59,456 nucleotides of DNA from Candidatus Scalindua sp. (GTDB taxonomy: Bacteria > Planctomycetota > Brocadiia > Brocadiales > Scalinduaceae), in the NCBI GenBank assembly GCA_018670825.1, contig JABHIW010000068.1, positions 1-59,456 on the forward strand, read 5' to 3'. Of this stretch, positions 24,146 to 34,038 are shown in pieces (the first letter of the stretch is position 1; the number at the start of each line of letters is the position of its first letter). The notes beneath the pieces are model-generated. The model was given only the letters and a program-made list of their open reading frames with translations. It was not told the DNA's origin and ran no database searches. A program made the translations under genes and the position numbers.

Positions 24146-26587
24146 ATGAACAACCTGAAAAACGAAGATGGTTATGTCCTGGTAATTATTATCGGCATAT
24201 TGACAATCCTTTCATTGATGGCAATAACGTTCGCCACTTTGTCACGTATAGAGACCAGGGCCACGAGAAATTATACTGACAGTGTAAAATGCGAGAAGGT
24301 AGCAAAGGCCGGTCTGGAACATGCGATATACGAACTATGGCTGGATAAGTTTGGAACTGACACACTTGCGTATAATGATGACGATGATGGCAATCCTGGT
24401 GAATATGGACTAGATGAGAACTTTGACTCCTCCGGTACATCGTGGCCCGGCAATAGTGTTTTTCCCGACACGGGTACTGATAATTACGATAATGATGGCG
24501 ATGGTGCAGATGACTCTAGATGGATATACTTCCCCTTAACTAATAAAGCCGGTACAAGCACATCTGCCATACGTCTCCCGGGCAATCTTCTGGCAAGATA
24601 TGCCGTATTAATAACGGATGACAGGGAGGCAAGAATCAACATAAATGTAACGGGAAACAAGGCTGGAGGCCCTTCACATACCTCTAACGAAGGATGGTCA
24701 ACATTTGAGGTAGATCTATCCGGTATAATTTCACAAGTGTCCGGTACAAGCACAACCATCGCAAGTGATATTATCGATACAAGACTGGGGAGTGACGATG
24801 CTCCTGGAACCAGCACCCCAACAAATGACGATAACGGAATAGTACCAGATCCTCAGTCGGACAATATTGATAACGATGGAGACTGGTCTGTGGGCAATGA
24901 TACAAACGGGAACGGAATACCTGATTCAGGAGAGATAGGCGTTGATGATGGAGACAATTCCGAATCTATTGATGAACCGAACGAATTCAACTCAATTTCT
25001 CCATATGGAGATGACGTACCATTCGGTATCCTTGCAGAAGCTGAGATCATGGGTACCTCTTCATACACAAGCAGACTGGAAACAATTTTCAATACTAGAG
25101 GAGTAATTGAAAGCGAACAGAATTTGCTAAAAAATTGGATAACCACATACTCCGCCGACACAATAGTTTGTCCCCCCTATCCCCTGGATAGCGGCACATC
25201 TACGACCATGTTAAATATCAATGCACTGGTGAATAATGAAGGTGCGTACGATGATAATGAGTTCTATTATGATTCTGACAAAAAGGTGGAGATGATTATG
25301 GACGCACTGGTAGCAGGAGGAATAACGGGCACGTTTGGTTCTGCAGGTTATATTGAAAGGCACCAACTGGCTGTTAACATAAAAGACTTTATCGATCCTT
25401 ATGGCACGGTAACATCATATAACGATGGTACTGATATATACTATGGTGTAGATAGGACTCCATACATAAATGAGGTAGAAGCAGAGGTCAACGGTGCTAC
25501 ATCATCTGGTAATGGCAAATTTATCGAGCTGTTTAATCCGTATGACATAGACATTAGAATAGCAAACTGGACAATTACATTTTCCGGTCCAACTACTATT
25601 ACACTTGGTACAGTTGGAACTACAACGGTTAATGCCAGAGACTACTATGTCGTAGCAGATAATGCTCTAGCGTATGAGACAAATTTTAATTATGAAGGAG
25701 GAGGAACAGCCGCTGACCTATATGATGCCAATGTTAACAGCCTCGCAACTGCTGGTGAGGTCTTAACCTTAAGTGATAATAATGGTACCGATGTTCAGGT
25801 TACAAATTATGGAAATGCAGATACCACCAACACAAAGCAATTAAATGACCCGAGACCAATACCTTTAACCGCATCTGCATCTGACCCGTGGGAATGGACA
25901 ATGGAAACCGAAACCGCTGGTGAGGAAAATCAGACAAATGTTTTTAACCCAGGTGATGGTAACGATGGTTGGTCTGATGCTACATGGAATCCCAGTTTTC
26001 TTGTAGCCAACAGAAGATTTTCAAATAAAGGATATCTGGGTTTTATTCATAGAGGAGAAGAGTGGTCCAGCTTTAAGGTTGATGACAATATTACCTATCC
26101 GGACGTACTGAAGTACATTACCATAACAGACCCTTCAATGGATGGTATTGACAATGACGGTGATGTTGGCACAGATACCGCTGATACAGGTTTACAGGCT
26201 GGCGATATTGATGGGAAGGAATACCGTATTCCCGGTCTGATAAATGTCAACACTGCACCTGAAAATGTATTGCTGTCACTGCCAAACTTAGCCACAATCG
26301 CAGATGATATAGCAACTAGTATTAATAAACCATTTACGAGTATAGGAGACCTGGTAGATGACGTAACTCAAATTACTGGATCAGGCACAAAGTGGGAGAA
26401 AGAAAAAACCTTCCGCTCAATCTCAAACCTGATTACGACACGTTCAAATGTCTTTACGGTTTATGTCACGGCACAGATAACGGATGAGGCAATCTCTAAT
26501 GTATATGCCGAAAAGAAAATTATCGCAATCGTTGACCGTTCTGTCGATCCGATCAAGATAAGATATTTCAGGTGGATTACGGAGTGA
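24146..26587 (+). CDS. GspK-like tip pseudopilin with lamin-tail domain
   Basis: 813 aa, more than twice the usual GspK length (about 320). It opens with a prepilin signal of GspK type (NEDG/YVLVIIIGILTILSLMAI, cleavage G9/Y10) and the GspK helix RIETRATRNYTDSVKCEKVAKAGLEHA. Several Asp-rich loops follow that look like Ca2+ sites (DNDGDGADD, DNIDNDGDW, DTNGNGIPDSGE, DGIDNDGDVGTDTAD). An inserted lamin-tail domain spans about residues 440-545 (NEVEAEVNG ... GKFIELFNPYDIDIRIANWT). The C-terminal third has the GspK helix-hairpin-helix pattern INVNTAPENVLLSLPNLA ... SIGDLVDD. GspK caps the pseudopilus tip with GspI and GspJ. The large insert could contact cargo or the surface (inference). Confidence 0.85.
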   Translation: MNNLKNEDGYVLVIIIGILTILSLMAITFATLSRIETRATRNYTDSVKCEKVAKAGLEHAIYELWLDKFGTDTLAYNDDDDGNPGEYGLDENFDSSGTSWPGNSVFPDTGTDNYDNDGDGADDSRWIYFPLTNKAGTSTSAIRLPGNLLARYAVLITDDREARININVTGNKAGGPSHTSNEGWSTFEVDLSGIISQVSGTSTTIASDIIDTRLGSDDAPGTSTPTNDDNGIVPDPQSDNIDNDGDWSVGNDTNGNGIPDSGEIGVDDGDNSESIDEPNEFNSISPYGDDVPFGILAEAEIMGTSSYTSRLETIFNTRGVIESEQNLLKNWITTYSADTIVCPPYPLDSGTSTTMLNINALVNNEGAYDDNEFYYDSDKKVEMIMDALVAGGITGTFGSAGYIERHQLAVNIKDFIDPYGTVTSYNDGTDIYYGVDRTPYINEVEAEVNGATSSGNGKFIELFNPYDIDIRIANWTITFSGPTTITLGTVGTTTVNARDYYVVADNALAYETNFNYEGGGTAADLYDANVNSLATAGEVLTLSDNNGTDVQVTNYGNADTTNTKQLNDPRPIPLTASASDPWEWTMETETAGEENQTNVFNPGDGNDGWSDATWNPSFLVANRRFSNKGYLGFIHRGEEWSSFKVDDNITYPDVLKYITITDPSMDGIDNDGDVGTDTADTGLQAGDIDGKEYRIPGLINVNTAPENVLLSLPNLATIADDIATSINKPFTSIGDLVDDVTQITGSGTKWEKEKTFRSISNLITTRSNVFTVYVTAQITDEAISNVYAEKKIIAIVDRSVDPIKIRYFRWITE

Positions 26588-26818
26588 TGAAGTGAAGAGA
26601 GACGACAGGTGTCAGACGATTGAAGACTTAGACATATTATGGGGCTGTTCCCTGACTGGTTCAGGTCACGCCTTAGGCGGATCTGCCTCCGGTACGACTT
26701 GCAGCCTGAGCCCAAACGTTCAGATTCAATCAACATGATTGAACCGGCTAAGAAAATGAGGTATTAAGAAATTCCTGAATCCATCAATTCTTAAATTCCT
26801 GAATTAAATATATAACAT

Positions 26819-27046
26819 TTACTTTACGTTAACATCTTCCTTGTCAATATTCTTAATATCTTCCTTTACTTCATCAACCTCATCATTGACGCCCTTCAAA
26901 CCCTTTTTAAACTCCACAAAACTCTTTCCGACTGACCTCATAGTGCCCGGAAGTCTTTTACCAAAAATCAACAGAGCAACAACCAGTATGATAATCCACT
27001 CAAAACCACCAGGAATACCAAACCACCCAATTGGAATACTAAACAT
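26819..27046 (-). CDS. tatA: TatA/TatB-type Sec-independent translocase subunit
   Basis: 75 aa on the minus strand, preceded by a strong GGAGGTG. One N-terminal membrane helix (GGFEWIIILVVALLIFG) is followed by the hinge FGKRLP, an amphipathic helix (GTMRSVGKSFVEFKKGLKG) and an acidic tail. This is the standard TatA layout. FGKRLP lies where TatA has FGxKKLP. It forms the pore component that moves folded proteins with RR signals. It stands alone: no tatC is nearby. The only obvious Tat substrate in the window is the 76-aa protein at 15018. Confidence 0.9.
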   Translation of the reverse strand: MFSIPIGWFGIPGGFEWIIILVVALLIFGKRLPGTMRSVGKSFVEFKKGLKGVNDEVDEVKEDIKNIDKEDVNVK

Positions 27047-27594
27047 TTTAAATCACCTCCAATGTGTACTTCAGATATAAATAATATTGTGTAAACTTAA
27101 TCTATTTCCTGCCACATGTCAAACTATTTTAGTAGAAGTACAATTAAGTCAACAGGTTACGGAATACACCCTTCATATGACAGAGGATCGGGGTTAATCG
27201 GTGAATCATCATGCTTAATCAGTAGTTTAAGGTTATATTTTTGCATGTTTTTAGCTTGGATTTATTATAAAAAAGCTGTACATGCAGATTTCCAACTAGA
27301 CACTACTGAAGTTTAGTAAGACTTATGTGGTCCAATCTGAAACACTTCTGTCCCAATCTGAAGCAATGTATTTAGAATCCCTTAATAGGAATTTTCCTTG
27401 TTCTTTTTAAACCATAATATTATTATTTTTTTACATCATGCTTAAATTTAAGTACTTATATTAAGTCTCAAACTAAAATCATTAAATATAGAAGCTATGG
27501 TATATTATATGCGCTACATGTAGGTGCAATTTATCTGAGTTATGATTTTTCAAAAAGTTTTCACAATTTAACAATTCTTAAAAGGAGAATGTTT
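27047..27594. other. Intergenic region, probable divergent promoters
   Basis: About 550 AT-rich bases between tatA (minus) and a secreted-protein gene (plus). A 66-codon frame at 27116-27316 has no supporting feature. A possible sigma-54 site lies at 27498-27512. I see no RNA gene. Confidence 0.4.
27498..27512 (+). promoter_or_regulatory. Possible sigma-54 (-24/-12) promoter
   Basis: TGGTAT, five bases, then ATGC places GG and GC at the spacing required by sigma-54, about 83 bp before ATG 27595. Only part of the consensus matches, so this could be chance. Confidence 0.3.
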
Positions 27595-28053
27595 ATGAAA
27601 AAACGATATCTTAGCTGCCTACTATCCATTATAGCCATTACATTGATGGGAGTCACATTGTCTGCACAGGCAATGGCGGCATCCGAAACACTGGAGTTTG
27701 AAACACACGGACTAGATCTGGATACAGGAACAGTGGTAGAAAACGATCCCAGCCAAGTGATTGAACCGAATGGAGCAGATTTTTTTGTTGCCTACAACGC
27801 AGATTTTATACCACATGCGGTACTGGTCCTGGCTTCAGAACAGGTGGACATGGCATTTCTCAATAATGTTGCTCTCACCGATATAACACTTGATTCTATC
27901 ATCGGGCTGACTTTTACGGCTGATAGTATGGATCAGCCATTAAAACAAAATGATACAGTAATCGTGCGGACCGATACGGGAAATATATTCAAGCTCGGTA
28001 ATGCTATAGAAAGTGAAACCTCAGTAACCATAAACTACGAACAATTACAATAA
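27595..28053 (+). CDS. Small secreted protein of unknown function
   Basis: 152 aa from ATG 27595. An in-frame ATG two codons earlier (27589) overlaps the end of the AGGAG ribosome site, so the second ATG is preferred. The signal peptide (CLLSIIAITLMGVTLSAQAM) is cleaved near AMAA. The mature chain is acidic, cysteine-free and beta-rich, with the pattern DLDTGTVVENDPSQVIEPNG at its start and DTVIVRTDTGNIFKLGNAIE near its end. I do not recognise a family. It lies 13 bp before the FG-GAP protein, so the two form an operon and may act together outside the cytoplasm. Confidence 0.7.
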   Translation: MKKRYLSCLLSIIAITLMGVTLSAQAMAASETLEFETHGLDLDTGTVVENDPSQVIEPNGADFFVAYNADFIPHAVLVLASEQVDMAFLNNVALTDITLDSIIGLTFTADSMDQPLKQNDTVIVRTDTGNIFKLGNAIESETSVTINYEQLQ

Positions 28054-28066
28054 GGAGGAGTATCAT

Positions 28067-30610
28067 ATGGATATAAGAAGAATAAAGATAATTTTCTTCT
28101 TCACGTTTGCAGCACTGTTGTTTTCTTGTACGGAATATACCTGGGCCATTACGTCGTCCGAGACCGCTAAGCTTCTTGCCAGTGACGGGGCTATGAATGA
28201 CCAGTTTGGCACATCCATCTCGGTGGACGGTGATACTGCAGTAATTGGTGCACCACTTGAAGACGACGGCGGCACCGATTCCGGCTCTGCGTATGTATTT
28301 GTGCGTAATCCGATTGATGGAATCTGGGCTGAACAGGAGAAACTCACCGCCTTAGATGCAGCAACAGGCGACAAGTTCGGCTCTTCAGTTTCCGTATCAG
28401 GAGACACTGCAGTGGTTAGTGCACATCAAAGCGATGATTTCGGTAGCAATTCCGGTTCTACATATGTATTTGTGCGTAATCCGATTGACGGAACTTGGAC
28501 TCAGCAAACCAAGCTCACAGCATCTGATGCAGCGATATCAGACGCTTTCGGTATTTCTGTATCAGTAAACAACAATACTGCGGTAATTGGTGCGTTTTCT
28601 GACGACGACGGAGGTACCAATTCAGGCTCTGCGTATGTGTTTGTGCGTAATCCGAGTGATGGGATCTGGACTCAGAAGGCAAAACTCACTGCTAGTGACG
28701 GAGCAGCACGAGATCTCTTTGGCAGGACCGTTACGGTATCAGGAGACACTGCGGTAGTTGGGGCGAACCAGGATGATGACGCCGGTAAAAATTCCGGCTC
28801 TGCGTATGTATTTGTACGTAATCCGATTGACGAAACTTGGACTCAGCAAACCAAGCTCACAGCATCTGATGCAGCAACAGGTGACAATTTCGGCATTTCA
28901 GTCTCAGTTTCAGGAGACACTTCTGTGATCGGTTCTTATCTCAATGGTGAAGCCGGTTCTTTACAGTCTGGTTCGGCATACATATACGTTCGAAGCGGAA
29001 ATGCCTGGTCAGAGCAAGCAAAACTCACAGCGGATGATGCGGCAGGGTCTGACTTATTTGGTTTTTCTGTCTCGGTGTCCGGTGACACCGCAGTGGTTGG
29101 GGCGTATCAGGATGATGATGCCGGTTCAGATTCAGGCTCAGCATACGTGTTCAACCGCAGTGGAAGTATTTGGTCTCAGCAGATCAAGTTCGTAGCATCA
29201 GATGCGATTGGAGATGACAATTTTGGCTTTTCCGTCTCTGCGTCCGGTAGTACTGCGGTAGTTGGCGCACATAAAGCCGATAGTATTGGTGGTTCGGATT
29301 CCGGTAGTGCATATGTATTCTCCTTTCCAGAGCCGCCCATTGCAGATACAGGTACTGATCATGATATTTACCTCGGAGAGATTGTTCAGCTCGATGGCTC
29401 TGGCTCATCGGCCACTAACGGCACTATTGTTTCTTATACTTGGGAGATAGTCTCCGCCCCTGATTTCAGTGTATCAGCCTTATCAGATCCTAATATTGTC
29501 AATCCTACTCTAACACCTGACCTCACCGGGCAGTATATTATCTCACTTGTTGTAAACGACGGGATCCTGGATAGTATAGCAGATACTATTTTAGTAAATG
29601 TATCTTCAAACCTGCCACCAGTTGCCGTTGCATCCGGCATCCCCACCACAGGAGATACGCCACTTACTGCAGACTTTGATGCTTCCGGAAGCAGTGACCC
29701 GGAAACGGGCAGTCTTACCTTTGATTGGAACTTCGGAGATCCTGCTAGTGGAGCGTCAAACACTAGTACACAGGCCAGTACTACTCATCTTTATAACAAT
29801 GTAGGAACTTATATGGCCGTGGTTACAGTAACTGATAGCTTTGGCAATACAGATCAGGCATCCGTAGAAATTGCAGTAACAGCCTCCAATATGCCACCTA
29901 CAGTGGCTCCTATCGCCACGATCAATGATTTTACGGTAGAATTTACTGCAAACGCAAATGACCCGGAAGGCGAACTACTTACATATGAGTGGGATTTTGG
30001 TGACGGCACACCTGTGTCCACGGATATTAACCCGACCCATATCTACAATGTACCGGGTACTTATACTGTCACAGCGACTGTCTCCGACGGCGAGCTTACG
30101 GTACAGGGCACAGCTACAGTAAGTATCTTCTCTCCTTTTAATGTAGATGTGTACTCAGCCATGGTAATCTCTGGTAAGAGGGGAAAGGTAAAAAGCAAGA
30201 TAAGCTTGAAGTCCTGTTTCACTTATGACGGAATACCACTGCAAAGTGACATGATCAAGGTAAAGTTTGATGGAATTACTCTGTTTGAAGTGCCTTTTGC
30301 CAGTTTTAAAGAGAGAGCTGATAAACCAGGAATATTCAAATATGTGAATAAGAATATTCGTGCCAAGATTAACTTTAATAACTCCAGAATCAAGGTCTTT
30401 CGTCACAAGATATTGTTAAGTGGCTTGGACAACAGTAATGGTGTGGATGTGATAATTTCCTTCGGCTCATCAAATGGTTCGGACAATATCATAATGAAGA
30501 AAATCAGAATGAGGAGAAGATGCGGATATGATGACAGCAGCAGTGATGACAGACACAAGATAAAGTTGTTTTATAAGAAGAAGCACCGGGGCTATAATTG
30601 TAATAATTAA
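28067..30610 (+). CDS. FG-GAP repeat / PKD domain surface protein
   Basis: 847 aa; AAGGAGGAG precedes ATG 28067. The signal region ends LLFSC (Cys21), so it may be a lipoprotein, although cleavage later near TWA is also possible. Residues about 40-420 carry seven FG-GAP units of about 55 residues with the pattern FGxSVSVSGDTAVVGA ... DDDxGxxSGSAYVFVR. These build a beta-propeller like that of integrin alpha chains, and the Asp-rich loops probably bind Ca2+. Next come three PKD/Ig-like domains (about 425-700; WDFGDGTPV and YNVPGTYTVTATVSDG in the last). A basic C-terminal domain of about 150 residues has an unusual Lys/Arg-rich end. Likely role: adhesion or surface structure. The DNA repeats of the propeller are partly identical. 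Confidence 0.85.
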   Translation: MDIRRIKIIFFFTFAALLFSCTEYTWAITSSETAKLLASDGAMNDQFGTSISVDGDTAVIGAPLEDDGGTDSGSAYVFVRNPIDGIWAEQEKLTALDAATGDKFGSSVSVSGDTAVVSAHQSDDFGSNSGSTYVFVRNPIDGTWTQQTKLTASDAAISDAFGISVSVNNNTAVIGAFSDDDGGTNSGSAYVFVRNPSDGIWTQKAKLTASDGAARDLFGRTVTVSGDTAVVGANQDDDAGKNSGSAYVFVRNPIDETWTQQTKLTASDAATGDNFGISVSVSGDTSVIGSYLNGEAGSLQSGSAYIYVRSGNAWSEQAKLTADDAAGSDLFGFSVSVSGDTAVVGAYQDDDAGSDSGSAYVFNRSGSIWSQQIKFVASDAIGDDNFGFSVSASGSTAVVGAHKADSIGGSDSGSAYVFSFPEPPIADTGTDHDIYLGEIVQLDGSGSSATNGTIVSYTWEIVSAPDFSVSALSDPNIVNPTLTPDLTGQYIISLVVNDGILDSIADTILVNVSSNLPPVAVASGIPTTGDTPLTADFDASGSSDPETGSLTFDWNFGDPASGASNTSTQASTTHLYNNVGTYMAVVTVTDSFGNTDQASVEIAVTASNMPPTVAPIATINDFTVEFTANANDPEGELLTYEWDFGDGTPVSTDINPTHIYNVPGTYTVTATVSDGELTVQGTATVSIFSPFNVDVYSAMVISGKRGKVKSKISLKSCFTYDGIPLQSDMIKVKFDGITLFEVPFASFKERADKPGIFKYVNKNIRAKINFNNSRIKVFRHKILLSGLDNSNGVDVIISFGSSNGSDNIIMKKIRMRRRCGYDDSSSDDRHKIKLFYKKKHRGYNCNN

Positions 30611-31081
30611 ATCTTGCTGCTATTGGACTCTATGCCCGGTTTTCATGGAACGTAGTTCAGATAGTGGCCTTGCGTGACAAAAGAAAGAAGTTGTAGCATA
30701 ATAATACTCAATCAGGAAAGGAGGTATGCACAGTATACGGTGTACCTCTTTTCCTGTTTCATAATTACCTACCCCCCCCAAACCACAGTTCACCCACCAA
30801 TCAAACTGCCGGACAGGCCTGTAGTATCCCTATGCATCCTGATATTTCAATTTTTCCATGTGCAATAAACCCCATTATTTAACTGAAGTTCTCTCATCAC
30901 TCCACGTGGACGACAATGTTTCTCCTTACAGAAGAAGCAGACACAGGGGCTAGTGACATAATTTTTGAAAGTGGGCTTATGTCCAATAATTGATTCCGTA
31001 GCTCCAGAGGGTATACGAAGGGAGTGGAGTGGAGTGGAGTGGAAGTGCATATAATACAGATACAGCAATAGGAGAAGTAGC
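30611..31081. other. Intergenic region between convergent genes
   Basis: Holds a terminator-like hairpin (30713-30756) and a pentanucleotide tandem repeat, GGAGT x4, at 31021-31040. Minus-strand frames here (for example 30847-31068, with a CxxC-rich stretch) have no start context or homology I can support. Confidence 0.5.
30713..30756 (+). terminator. Terminator-like hairpin after the FG-GAP gene
   Basis: Arms beginning CAGGAAAGGAGGTA and ending TACCTCTTTTCCTG pair over about 14 bp with one or two mismatches around a short loop, followed by TTTC. It lies 100 bp after the stop of the surface protein gene and could serve as its terminator. Confidence 0.5.
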
Positions 31082-32053
31082 TTACCTATCTCGTTTAACT
31101 ACGTAATCGCCTAACTCTATTAGTGCGGTTTTATAAACCGAATCCGGAATGATTGATAATCCATCCTGCGCGTCCTTGACCAGTCGTTTTGCGGTTTCGT
31201 ATGCGTAATCTACAGCATCATGTTCTGCAAGCAGGTCAGCTATCGCAGCTTTTGAGTCTTTACTATTATTCTGGAAGATAAGTTCAAGTGTACTCTCTTT
31301 TCGATCAGTCGGCAGCTTATCTACTAATCTAATAAATGGTAGTGTCAATTTCCCGATCTGGGCATCCAGATTCATCGGTTTCCCCATTATCTCCTCTGAA
31401 CCTACAACATCCAGACAGTCATCTATTATCTGAAATGCCATCCCGATCTTTGAACCATAATTGGTAAGCACCTCGGTCTGCTTTTTGTTAGCCCCGGAAG
31501 AAATTGCTCCTAATTTACAACTGGCAGCACAAAGAGAAGCTGTTTTACGCTCTATAATGCTCAAATATTCAGATTCCGTAACCTCAGCATCGTAGCATCT
31601 TAAGAGCTGAACCATTTCACCTTCACACAGGGTATTTATGGTCTGAGACATTATGAGTGTTGACATTTGGGAATCAAGGGCAGAAAGTATGGTATAGGCC
31701 CGCGAAAAAAGATAATCACCAAACAGAATGGATATTTTACTCCCCCATTTAGTATTCATCGTCTCGATGTGCCTTCTTACCATCGCTTCATCAATAATAT
31801 CATCGTGTACAAGGGTTGCCGTATGTATTAGCTCCACAACTACTGCCAAATCAATATGTTGCGGAATTAATCCACCTGAACATTGACCTGACAGTAAAAG
31901 CAATGCCGGACGTAATCTTTTACCCTGTATCTTACTGATATGAAACACTAAATCAGAAAGGCGTTTGTCTGCCGGAGATAAATCGCGGTAAATACGCTCC
32001 TCTACCTCGAGCATTTGATCTTTTAAAGGTGCTAAAATAGCATCCGTACTCAT
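31082..32053 (-). CDS. Long-chain polyprenyl diphosphate synthase
   Basis: 323 aa. Condenses isopentenyl diphosphate onto allylic diphosphates to make the side chain of a quinone (or a long-chain carrier lipid). Family motifs are clear: GKRLRPALLLLSG, the first Asp-rich site LVHDDIIDEA, SRAYTILSAL, a Lys/Thr region RKTASLCAASCKLGA, and the second Asp-rich site QIIDDCLDVVG. The residues before the first Asp site and the length match IspB/HepT-type enzymes that make C35-C50 chains. Product length cannot be fixed by eye. The neighbours are bioD and the SAM hydrolase-like gene on the same strand, without a functional link. Confidence 0.9.
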   Translation of the reverse strand: MSTDAILAPLKDQMLEVEERIYRDLSPADKRLSDLVFHISKIQGKRLRPALLLLSGQCSGGLIPQHIDLAVVVELIHTATLVHDDIIDEAMVRRHIETMNTKWGSKISILFGDYLFSRAYTILSALDSQMSTLIMSQTINTLCEGEMVQLLRCYDAEVTESEYLSIIERKTASLCAASCKLGAISSGANKKQTEVLTNYGSKIGMAFQIIDDCLDVVGSEEIMGKPMNLDAQIGKLTLPFIRLVDKLPTDRKESTLELIFQNNSKDSKAAIADLLAEHDAVDYAYETAKRLVKDAQDGLSIIPDSVYKTALIELGDYVVKRDR

Positions 32054-32191
32054 CTAGTATAAAACTCCTAATATTTATCTGTTTAAGCTAACGTATTAAA
32101 GGGTCGGGTATGTTATCAAGAACTCAAAAAAATGTCAATTATGTTTTATTCCGTTATTTAACTTATTATGTATGTTAAAAATTACCTAAGT

Positions 32192-32893
<702 letters not shown>

Positions 32894-33057
32894 TCAACCT
32901 TACATGCATAATTTTGTATTCTTTCGAATTGCATATAATATCCTTCATATTGTTCAACCGGAAAGTGTTTTTACTTAAGGGTGGTATTATGATTATCTAA
33001 CTTTGTTATGTATAATTTAACGTTCCACCAAGCCTCAACCGAAATGCTTAATCCTTA

Positions 33058-33858
33058 TTAATTTCCTAAAATCAGTTTATCACCTTTTTTTAATTTTAAG
33101 ACATCTCCGGCGCTGCCCAGATTCACTGATATTTCCAGATAACCGGAACTTCCAAATATTGCTAACGCCTCGTTATCTCCAACATCTGTATATGAACTAC
33201 AAATACCGTTAATCCTCCTCCTACCCATCGTAATTGACACCCTTTCTAAATCAATCTTCATTCTGTCAATAATTTCCCTATTAACATTAGTAATAAGGTT
33301 GCCAAAACTATCCACATATATAATTTCTGCCGTTAACTCCCCATCCGGAGAAAGAATCGGTTTTGGCAGATCAATTTGATTTATCTTCTCAACTCTTTCA
33401 CCAAGCTCCTTATAGTTGATCCCTTTGGAGAGATGTGCGGCTACTGGCGCAAAGATATCACGTCCGTGAAATGTATTACTGATTATTGGCAAGAAAAACG
33501 TCCCGTTAGTAACTTCTCTAATCGACGAAGACTCCTCCTTCGCAGTAACAAATGAAAGAACTCCGTTATCAGGTGCAAGGAATAAATAATCATCAGTTTT
33601 TAAGCAAAGAATCTTCCTGTCACTTCCTACTCCAGGGTCAACGACAACCACATGGATAGTCCCCTTTGGAAAATAAGTATATGAGCTGTTAAGGACATAA
33701 GCAGCATGAAATATATTCTGAGGTTCTATGTTATTACTAATATCAATCACGTTTGCCGATAGATTGATATTGGCCATTGCACCCTTCATAACACCCACAT
33801 ATCCATCTTGCAGACCAAAATCGGTAATTAATGTTATTATTGATTGTTTTTTAGGCAT
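33058..33858 (-). CDS. S-adenosyl-L-methionine hydroxide adenosyltransferase (DUF62 family)
   Basis: 266 aa. Splits SAM to adenosine and methionine using hydroxide. Family marks: LITDFGLQDGYVGVMKGAM, VVVDPGVGSDRK, APDNGVLSF, NTFHGRDIFAPVAAHLSKG, and a C-terminal domain with SFGNLITNV. The DxxxDG-like opening and the RDIFAPVAA segment distinguish it from halogenases, which share the fold. The sequence and the 266-aa length are standard. Physiological role of this family in bacteria is unclear; it may control SAM levels. Confidence 0.9.
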   Translation of the reverse strand: MPKKQSIITLITDFGLQDGYVGVMKGAMANINLSANVIDISNNIEPQNIFHAAYVLNSSYTYFPKGTIHVVVVDPGVGSDRKILCLKTDDYLFLAPDNGVLSFVTAKEESSSIREVTNGTFFLPIISNTFHGRDIFAPVAAHLSKGINYKELGERVEKINQIDLPKPILSPDGELTAEIIYVDSFGNLITNVNREIIDRMKIDLERVSITMGRRRINGICSSYTDVGDNEALAIFGSSGYLEISVNLGSAGDVLKLKKGDKLILGN

Positions 33859-34038
33859 ACATAAACCCTCATAATAATTTTTCTGTTATTCTATAACGTA
33901 ACTACCTGCAAGGCCATACTAACCGTTATTTTAAATTTCATTTTACTGTATCCACAGCCTTAATGCAATCGTCGATAAGTGCCTGCATTTCACATCAGAA
34001 AAAAGTTTATAAATCACTGATATTAAGTAGGACCTGTT

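Noticed and set aside
27116..27316. 66-codon frame upstream of the small secreted protein
   Set aside because: AT-rich, no ribosome site, no recognisable motif.
30847..31068. 73-codon minus-strand frame with a Cys-rich stretch
   Set aside because: Resembles a decayed fragment at most; no start context or family match I can name.
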